A stretch of 64,000 nt of DNA from Puniceicoccaceae bacterium. Lineage in GTDB: Bacteria; Verrucomicrobiota; Verrucomicrobiia; Opitutales; Coraliomargaritaceae. Below, piece after piece: positions 11,949-20,400 of the stretch (positions within the stretch are counted from its first letter, which is position 1; every line of letters begins with the position of its first letter). The notes beneath the pieces are model-generated. The model worked only from the letters and a program-made list of their open reading frames with translations. It did no database searches and had not been told where the DNA came from. A program made the position numbers and the translations under genes. The DNA lies in NCBI GenBank assembly GCA_902587165.1, contig CACIKF010000004.1:55682-119681 (forward strand), read 5' to 3'.

Positions 11949-13196
11949 ATGATCATCAAAAAATTCACCATGGGTATGGGCGATCGTTTCGCTCATCAAG
12001 GCAAAGCTCAACTTCAGGCAGTCATCAAGGCTCAGGACGCTGGCCTAGATATCTACCCGACTTGGAATAAGTCCTTCCGCGAGCACAGCATCGTCAAAAG
12101 CCAGCCACAAGACCTGCGTGCTGAAGCCGACGATGCAGTCGCAGCACTCGGATGGGACAAAGCGTATTATGTTGATGCGGACCACATCGGTCTAAAGACC
12201 GTCGATAGTTTCATTACTGGTAGTAACTTCTACACGCTCGACGTGGCCGACTTCGTAGGTGAGACAGCTAATGCCGAGGACGTGGATGCCTTTGTTGCAG
12301 CCAATCAAAAATACACTGGTTCGCTACAGATCCCAGGGATCGCAAGCGCTTTCGAGGTCACCGAAGCCGACCTACGCCAAGTCGCGGGTAAGTTCCTCGT
12401 CGCCATCAAAGGTGCGAAGGACATCTACAATTACATCGCCGCCGCCAAGGGCGCCGAGAACTTCATCACCGAAGTATCAGTTGACGAAACCGACTTACCG
12501 CAAACACCGATCGATCTCTTTCTAATCCTTTCGATGATCGCAGCCGAAGGCATTCCCGCGCAGACCATCGCGCCGAAGTTTACTGGTCGCTTCAACAAGG
12601 GCGTGGACTATGTCGGTGATCTTGTGCAATTTGAAAAAGAGTTCGATCAAGATCTCTATGTCATCAAATTTGCGATTAAAGAGTTTGGCCTGCCTGGAAG
12701 CTTGAAACTTAGCGTACACTCGGGCTCAGACAAATTCTCGATTTACCCGATCATCAAAAATCTCATCGCCAAGCACGATGCAGGAGTGCACGTGAAAACT
12801 GCCGGCACGACATGGCTGGAAGAAGTCATCGGGCTGGCTGAAGCTGGCGGCGAAGCACTCACCATCGCTAAAGAAGTCTATGCGGGCGCATATGGTCGGT
12901 TCGACGAATTGACAGGTCCATATGCGACCGTGATCGATATCGATAAATCCGCACTACCGACTCCTGAAGAAGTCAATGGCTGGGACTCCAACAAATACAT
13001 TAACACACTACGCCACGTGCAGAGCCATGCTGACTATAATCAGAACTTTCGTCAACTCATCCACGTTGGCTTCAAAGTCGCCGCAGAGATGACAGATCGC
13101 TACACGGACGCGCTCAAAAAAAATGAAGCGATCATCGCCAAAAACGTCACCGAAAACATTTGGGAGCGTCACATTCTTCAGATACTCGGCAGCTAA
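11949..13196 (+). CDS. UxaE/tagaturonate epimerase-like protein
   Basis: A 415-residue protein recognised as similar to the tagaturonate epimerase (UxaE) family. In characterised members this metal-dependent enzyme interconverts D-tagaturonate and D-fructuronate at C3. Visible conserved-looking blocks are GMGDRFAHQGKAQL near the start, YYVDADHIGLKT near residue 74 (Asp and His could bind a metal), LKLSVHSGSDKFSIYP near residue 257 and HVKTAGTTWLEE. No signal peptide, so cytosolic. It is the last gene of the fucose operon. If the preceding dehydrogenase makes 5-keto-6-deoxy-L-galactonate (1-deoxy-D-tagaturonate), this protein could be its epimerase. That role is inference; the family call itself is from recollection of sequence style. 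Confidence 0.7.
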   Translation: MIIKKFTMGMGDRFAHQGKAQLQAVIKAQDAGLDIYPTWNKSFREHSIVKSQPQDLRAEADDAVAALGWDKAYYVDADHIGLKTVDSFITGSNFYTLDVADFVGETANAEDVDAFVAANQKYTGSLQIPGIASAFEVTEADLRQVAGKFLVAIKGAKDIYNYIAAAKGAENFITEVSVDETDLPQTPIDLFLILSMIAAEGIPAQTIAPKFTGRFNKGVDYVGDLVQFEKEFDQDLYVIKFAIKEFGLPGSLKLSVHSGSDKFSIYPIIKNLIAKHDAGVHVKTAGTTWLEEVIGLAEAGGEALTIAKEVYAGAYGRFDELTGPYATVIDIDKSALPTPEEVNGWDSNKYINTLRHVQSHADYNQNFRQLIHVGFKVAAEMTDRYTDALKKNEAIIAKNVTENIWERHILQILGS

Positions 13197-13203
13197 AGCT
13201 GCC
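13188..13203 (+). terminator. Hairpin spanning the operon's last stop codon
   Basis: GGCAGC (13188-13193) pairs with GCTGCC (13198-13203), and the four-base loop TAAA contains the stop codon of the epimerase-like gene. There is no strong T-tract, so it may act as a 3'-end stabiliser or a weak terminator between the fucose operon and the convergent AraC gene. Confidence 0.35.
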
Positions 13204-13227
13204 TGTATCACCTGCACGCTATCAAAC

Positions 13228-14148
13228 TTAGACTGATACCGCCTTATGCGACGGTAAAGAGCCACGCTTGATAAAAGTAGCGTAGCGCTTAGGTGAGAGT
13301 CCGTTTACTCGCTTGAAGACTCGCGAAAAATGGTAGGGATCATCAAACCCCACTTGCGCACCCACTTGCTTGACTGATAAGTTTTCTCTCAAAATTAAAT
13401 TTGCGGCATAAGCCACCTTCAGTCGCGTGAGCATCTGATAGGGCGTCTCCTTCGAATAGCGCTTAAAAAGGCGTGAGACATACACACCATTCACACTACA
13501 CGCAGCCGAGACCTCATTGATGGTGTTAATCTTAAGGAAATTCCCGGTAATATATTGGAAACAACGGTTAAATGTCTCGTTCGAAGGCGGCTGAACCGAA
13601 CCGACTGGTTGGCGATCGGTCGATAAGCGCACGAATAACAACTTTAACAGCTGCTCACCTAGGCGGCGCGCTTCAGCGCGGTCTAACTCAGAGCACTCCA
13701 GCAATTGCTCAAAGATATCCTGAATCCAGCGGCGGTTGCCGGCATAAAACTGAGAGCCCTCACCCAAATCAAACTCTTTCATATGTGAAAGTGCTTCTTG
13801 CCCTGCAAAATCGACAAAATACTTCACCAATGGTGCATCCCCGATACGGCGAATCTTATGCGGTGAATTCGGGCCATAGATAAAAAAGCTACCCGCTGGC
13901 AGCTCGCTCTTTTTACCATTTAGCGTGAGCTCACAGGAACCACTGGCGACAAACTCGATCGCAAAAAACTCAAACTTTCGACGGTCAATATGATACGCCT
14001 CGGAGCAGGTCTCTTTACCCGCACAAATAATAGACAAATCCTGCTCAGTCGGCGCATCGGGATCGAGGATGTAATACTTGCCATAAATCACCTTATTGGA
14101 GATGAATTCCGGAACTTTGGGGCTAACTGATGACTTAAGCATACACAT
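13228..14148 (-). CDS. AraC-family transcriptional regulator
   Basis: A 306-residue regulator with an N-terminal cupin-like sensor (residues about 25-150, including GSFFIYGPNSPHKIRR) and a C-terminal double helix-turn-helix (about 205-300) with ACSVNGVYVSRLFKR and the family signature VGFDDPYHFSRVFKR. It converges on the fucose operon, whose stop codon is only 31 bp from its own, so it is the likely sugar-responsive activator of the locus; this is positional inference. Two starts are possible, ATG at 14148 or at 14142. The 276-bp region beyond its start, up to the terminator of the giant gene, contains no convincing coding sequence. Confidence 0.92.
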   Translation of the reverse strand: MCMLKSSVSPKVPEFISNKVIYGKYYILDPDAPTEQDLSIICAGKETCSEAYHIDRRKFEFFAIEFVASGSCELTLNGKKSELPAGSFFIYGPNSPHKIRRIGDAPLVKYFVDFAGQEALSHMKEFDLGEGSQFYAGNRRWIQDIFEQLLECSELDRAEARRLGEQLLKLLFVRLSTDRQPVGSVQPPSNETFNRCFQYITGNFLKINTINEVSAACSVNGVYVSRLFKRYSKETPYQMLTRLKVAYAANLILRENLSVKQVGAQVGFDDPYHFSRVFKRVNGLSPKRYATFIKRGSLPSHKAVSV

Positions 14149-14352
14149 TTAATGACTCAAATAGGGACAACTTACCAACAAAAGATGGATATTTTTTACT
14201 TAAATCTGATTGTTATACGCTTTCTGAAAAGAATACAAAAATACTTAAGCCGCCGACACAGAGCTAGACATTTCACCCCTAAAGCACCGATATCCCATAA
14301 TATCACAACTACCCTGCCATTGTTAAGTCCGTAGGTCAGAGGAGCAGTATAC

Positions 14353-14392
14353 AAAAAAATCCTGCAGCACGTATGCAACGCACTGCAGGATT
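14353..14392 (-). terminator. Intrinsic terminator of the giant gene
   Basis: Perfect 10-bp inverted repeat (AATCCTGCAG at 14358-14367 with CTGCAGGATT at 14383-14392). Read on the minus strand it is followed by a run of T residues (complement of the A run at 14353-14359). It is placed 33 bp beyond the stop codon of the 2745-residue gene. Confidence 0.85.
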
Positions 14393-14424
14393 GGAAAGTT
14401 GAACGCTTTTAGTATGAAACGATC

Positions 14425-17400
14425 CTATTCTCCGGTATAATTACCGTGAAACATAGTCACTCCCAAAGTCAATCCACCAGGCATATAGTAGGTAACTCCG
14501 CCAAGAGTTTGCGTGTGGGATGATCCGTCTCCAACGAAGTTAGCAGCTGTTTCGGTATCGTAGAGCGGGTAGTAACCATCTACTGCTATTGCAGTCAACT
14601 CGTTGTTATTGAGCTTGAAAGAATCAACCTCAATGCTGGAGGAACTGAATTCAACATTAAGAGAACGGGCATAATCTGAATCAGGGATGCTAATCGTTAA
14701 AGGTCCATCATTGATATAACCGAAGGCTCCGTTCATGAGATCTACACCGTTGATTGAACAACTGCTAATGGTAATGTCCCCGGAATTGAGCTGGAGCATT
14801 ACGGTTCTTTCAAATGCAGTGCCTGTTACCGTGATTGTATTCAGACCAGTTGTTAATGCCTTTAGAGTACCAAATACATTGTTACCCCCCTGATTTGTTT
14901 TCACTATGCGGTAATTGGCACCACCTGTAGGTAGTGTCGCAACGTTCAACTCAATAGTTTGTTCAGCTCCACTACCAGTGCCAGAAGCAACACTCACTTT
15001 ATGTGTCCATGTAGCGTTACTGTTTGTCGCAACAGCAGAGACATTGGAACTGGCCGCGAGAGCGGCTACAGTGGCTGATTCTTTTACTTCATAGTTGGGA
15101 CCATTTACAGTCTTGTAGTAGTCGCCAAGTGCTGTGGTTTGAAGGGTGTCGATGTCAAAGATTAGTGAGTCTACCTGCCTTGGATAATACTCACTAGTAG
15201 GATCATTTGAGTTAAACCAGGCATATCTAAATACTTCAGGATCCGCATTCAGCTTGCGAAGCAGGTTTTCCATGAAAGCACTGACATCAGCGGCTGGAAA
15301 ATTTTCGCCGTTGTCGATCATTGTTTGTGTGCGTTTAACAGCAAACTCCTTGAGCCATATTGGGCCGTAATCACTAAGACTGTGAGTGATTTGCGAGGTT
15401 GTTGTTAATTGCTCAACACCGTTATGCTTAAATGAGCTCAGCTCAATTTCACCAGTACTGAAAACAACATTAACCTTTCTGGTAAAACCACCCCCGGGTG
15501 CATCTATTACTCGTGTATTAGTACCGGCAACTATATCAAAAGTTGCAGAATTCCAACCGGTTCCAGCTGCATTAGTGTTCTTTTTGATTTGGTAGGTAGC
15601 TCCTTCAGGGACCGCACCTACAACTACAAACTCAAAAGTTTGTTGCTGCTCACTCCCTGCCACTTGATTGGTAGCGAAGGGAATAAACTTATTATCTGTA
15701 AATGCAGGGTCTGCACTGACTGTTGTGTTAAGGATAGTTGTGACCTCTCTATGATATCTTTCCTTTAAGCTACTGTAAAAGGTTTCTGCATTCGTATTTG
15801 AGACGTATTTATGCATGCAAACATGATCAATAGTATAACCAGCAACAGTGGCTTTAGCAAGGAATTGAAGTAACCAGTCATCATACTGAGAAGCGACAAC
15901 AGGGCTGACTAATTCTACTTGATCGAAAACAGAAGCATCCTTAAGAGCTTGTTCCATCACCCCCCAGGCCGTCAGTGCCTCATCGACGGTTGTGTTTCCT
16001 TGCGAAGATAGATCCGGTTCGTTGAAGCCGATAATGTAACCCACATCGCCAGCACTAATACCGTCTGTGATATTTTGTAGATTAGATGCAGTTACTGAAC
16101 CTGCTCCAAAGAGTTGAGGAACAAACTCTACATCATCTGGATGACTCGAGAGCACTTCCCAGTTCCAGGAATAGTGCCAAGCTGGTTCAAGCGCATTGAG
16201 AAATGTATCCCATGTGTCCGATTGTCCTGCACCCATAGCCGCGCCCCTTTTGTTGTTGCTACCAGCAGTAGTCACGTTGACGGCAACCTCCTGCGCTGCT
16301 TGCGAATCGATTTGTAGTGCAACTGCATTACTACTAGCAACACTACCTAAATAGGAGGCAGTGCTGAGCGCGTAAGATGGTGGTGTGTTGTCACTGCCGC
16401 CATCAGCAGCGTATGTCCCTTCGAAGAGCAGGTTATCCAACCTAGATTGTGGCCCTGTAGCCGCAAAGCCAGTGACTGTTCCGGTTAAGGTTACTGTGCT
16501 GTTTGCTGCAATAGTTAAGTCCCCGATATCTTTGTCGACATCGTAGGTTCCAACCGCTGTTGCAACTGTGTGAGCTGATACGACTGTGTCATCGGCTGTT
16601 CTGAGCGTCAGCGTTTCACCAGCATTTGCATTTGGTAGACCCCAATCGTAATAGATTTTCTCCAGAACGAAATCAGTTCCTGTTGTATTTTGTATTGTTA
16701 CAGTAAATGTCTTAGGTTGGTTATTAACGAATTTTAATGCGTATTTATTACTTGTACTGATAGCAGGTGCTGTTAAGGAACCATAGGTGTTGTCTGATGT
16801 GACATTGTTGTTCACACCATACCCACCGGAAATTGATATACTAATGCCAGAGTCGGCACCAACATCCGGAGTTGATTCAGCAATAGAAGCATTTCTTCCT
16901 GCAGTGCTATTCATGTCTGCGGTTACGAAATCAGCAAAACCGATGTAGTGTGTGCCTGTGTAGCTTGGACTGCTGGCTTCAGCGACAGTAACTGTTCTTG
17001 TCGCAGTCGCCGTATTACCAGCAGCATCTGTAGCGCTGTAGGTCACAGTGTAGCTGCCAGCTACTGAAGTATCCACATCGTTCGTCGATGTGATTTGGCC
17101 AGTAAGGTCACCGTCTACATCGTCAGCAGCGCTTGCTCCTGGGTCTGAGAATGTATCTCCAACCGTTAGACTCAATGGATCGTCTCCAATGACTGTAATT
17201 GTTGGGGAAACAAGGTCAGGAGCAGCAGCGTATGTCCCTTCGAAGAGCAGGTTATCCAACCTAGATTGTGGCCCTGTAGCCGCAAAGCCAGTGACTGTTC
17301 CGGTTAAGGTTACTGTGCTGTTTGCTGCAATAGTTAAGTCCCCGATATCTTTGTCGACATCGTAGGTTCCAACCGCTGTTGCAACTGTGTGAGCTGATAC

Positions 17401-20400
17401 GACTGTGTCATCGGCTGTTCTGAGCGTCAGCGTTTCACCAGCATTTGCATTTGGTAGACCCCAATCGTAATAGATTTTCTCCAGAACGAAATCAGTTCCT
17501 GTTGTATTTTGTATTGTTACAGTAAATGTCTTAGGTTGGTTATTAACGAATTTTAATGCGTATTTATTACTTGTACTGATAGCAGGTGCTGTTAAGGAAC
17601 CATAGGTGTTGTCTGATGTGACATTGTTGTTCACACCATACCCACCGGAAATTGATATACTAATGCCAGAGTCGGCACCAACATCCGGAGTTGATTCAGC
17701 AATAGAAGCATTTCTTCCTGCACCGCTATTCATGTCTGCAGTTACGAAATCAGCAAAACCGATGTAGTGTGTGCCTGTGTAGCTTGGACTGCTGGCTTCA
17801 GCGACAGTAACTGTTCTTGTCGCGGTCGCCGCATTACCAGCAGCGTCACTAACACTATAGGTCACAGTGTAGCTGCCAGCTACTGAAGTATCCACATCGT
17901 TCGTCGATGTGATTTGGCCAGTAAGGTCACCGTCTACATCGTCAGCAGCGCTTGCTCCTGGATCTGAGAATGTATCTCCAACCGTTAGGCTCAATGGATC
18001 ATCTCCAATGACTGTAATTGTTGGGGCAACAAGGTCTTCCACGACAACACCGTAGGTCCCTTCAAAAAGAAGGTTGTCCAGTCTTGATTGTGGACCGCTG
18101 TTACCTGCGAATGCACTAACTACACCTGTCAAAGTCACCGAACTATTAGCAGGAATATCTATGTTAGCAATATCCTTGCTTATGCCATGGATGGCTGCAC
18201 CTGCTACCGTATGGGTAAAGACCTCGCTACCGGAATTACTTACAGTGAATGTTTTACCAGAGTTAGCAGCGTTTAATGTATGCCAATCATAATGGATTTT
18301 CTCTAGAACGAAATCAGTGCCAGTGGTATTCTCTATAACCATTGATATAGTCTTATTTTGACCACTAACAAACTTCGCTATGTGCTTAGTTCCCTGAATA
18401 GCTGCTGGGTAAGGTGAATCGTCACCCACAAGATCACCATAAGTTAAATCTGTAGTAGTTTCATTTTTACAGCCGTAACCACCAGTGATACTGATGCTTA
18501 TTCCTGAGTCTGCTCCTACATCGGGAGTGCTCTCCGCTAAGGATGCATTACGTCCAGAAATTGTGTTTACATCTGCGGTCACAAAATCTGAGAATCCAAT
18601 GTAATGAGTTCCGGTCCGAGCCTCCTCAACAGCATCTTCAACGACCACTGTCCTCGATACACTCACAGTGTTACCACCTACATCAGTTACGGAGTAAGTT
18701 ATTGTATACGTTCCAGGAGTTGAAGTATCTATGGGTAGTCCAGCAGTTGAAATGTTGCCCGTTATGTTGCCATCCCTATCGTCAATTGCAGTTGCTCCAT
18801 TATCGTTGTAGGTGCCATTAAGCGGCACATTAACTGTGCTATCACCTGTTAGGCTTATAACTGGAGGGGTTGGGTCGGCGGGAACAGTTCCAAATAAGAC
18901 TACTCCATTGATTTTCATGTAGTCGATTACGCACTCAGCTCCGCTACCGTTGTTAAACTGGATCGACAGTTTACGACCATTAACGGCGTCCCAATTGGCA
19001 CCAGATACACCAGCTAATTCTAATTTATTGAATCCTGATGTTATGTTAACTGGAGACAAGTAATTGGGTGCTCCATTTGCATAGGTGCGGAAGAACCTTG
19101 CCTGTGAGCCTGTCTCTAATGTGACAACGTTGAAGTCAATGCGTTGAGCATTTTTACTTCCGCTCATTTGCGTAGGATTACCTTCTGAATTTGTGACCGA
19201 TCCAATATCGTTAACAAGAGGGAAATATGCTATTGAAGTATAATCAGCACCAGCTACGGCATCAGTTAGAGCGCTAATTTTTATAACAGTCGGAGCAGCA
19301 CCTTCTTCTGCTACAGTAACCGTTCTGGTCGCAGTGGTTGTATTACCATTAGCGTCAGTAACACTATAGACTACAGAGTAATTGCCAGCTACTGATGTAT
19401 CAACGTCGCTAGTTGATGTGATTAGGCTAGTAATATCACCGTCTACATCGTCAGAAGCACTTGCTCCAGGATCTGAGAATGTATCATCAACTGTTAGACT
19501 TAATGGATTGTCTCCAGTTACTGTAATTACTGGGGCAACAATGTCACCTGGATCAATTAATTCAGAAGCCACCTCGCCATGTATTTTGGTCACATTCGCA
19601 GCATTGGAGGGGTCTCCGCTAATTACGGCGAAGCCAGATACAGTAACCGACGGGTCTGTTAATCGCAGAATTATTTTTCTGTTTCTAGTATCATGAGCCA
19701 AATCAGATGCGGGTAATGTGATCACATTTGCGCCCGTAGTAAGTGTAATTTTATACGGTTCTGAATTAGGGTAGATCAATTGACCAGTTCCTGTACCAGT
19801 ATACACTAGCTGCATGATTGAACCACCTGCAGGAAGTGAATCGACAACTAATACATATCTTTGCTCTTCGCTACTAGCAGGATCTGACCTGTCAGAAAAT
19901 ACTTCATATTTAGAAAACCAGGGCGAGGCAGTCAGAGGATCTACTCCTGTTATATCGGAGAATGGTATGACACCAGTAGTGGCTCCAGGATTTTCGATCG
20001 CATCAATTTGGCTATCAAAATCTGCTGGTTTTGTGCCATGCACAACAACGTCATTGATCTTTAAATAGTTGATAGCAAAATCGATCGCATCATTATTAAA
20101 TTGAAGTGAAATCTGTCTGCCAGGATTCGTGTTAGTCGCCCAAGTAGTCGCATCAACTGCCGGTAGCGTCAGTTTGTTGGCGCCTGTTCTTAGTCTTGGA
20201 TTTGCCTCTGCGCTAGTTGGGAAAACCATGCCAGTGCCATTTTTTGTTCCTGAAGAAAATCTAAAGCTAGGACTGATTGAAGTGTCATCGTCATCAATGG
20301 ATGACGTTACGTTAATTTCGACCACATGCTGACCCTTACTGCCAGTAAGTGAAGTGGTAACTCCATCAGTATCTCTTACGGAACCGTCATCATCAGTCGA

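Noticed and set aside
14152..14334. 60-residue plus-strand open frame next to the AraC gene
   Set aside because: No ribosome-binding site, no motif, and a matching open frame exists on the opposite strand; more likely intergenic.
16405..18040. Repeated DNA considered as a CRISPR or mobile element
   Set aside because: The repeat unit is 819 bp, adjacent, in frame and coding; there are no spacers or inverted ends.
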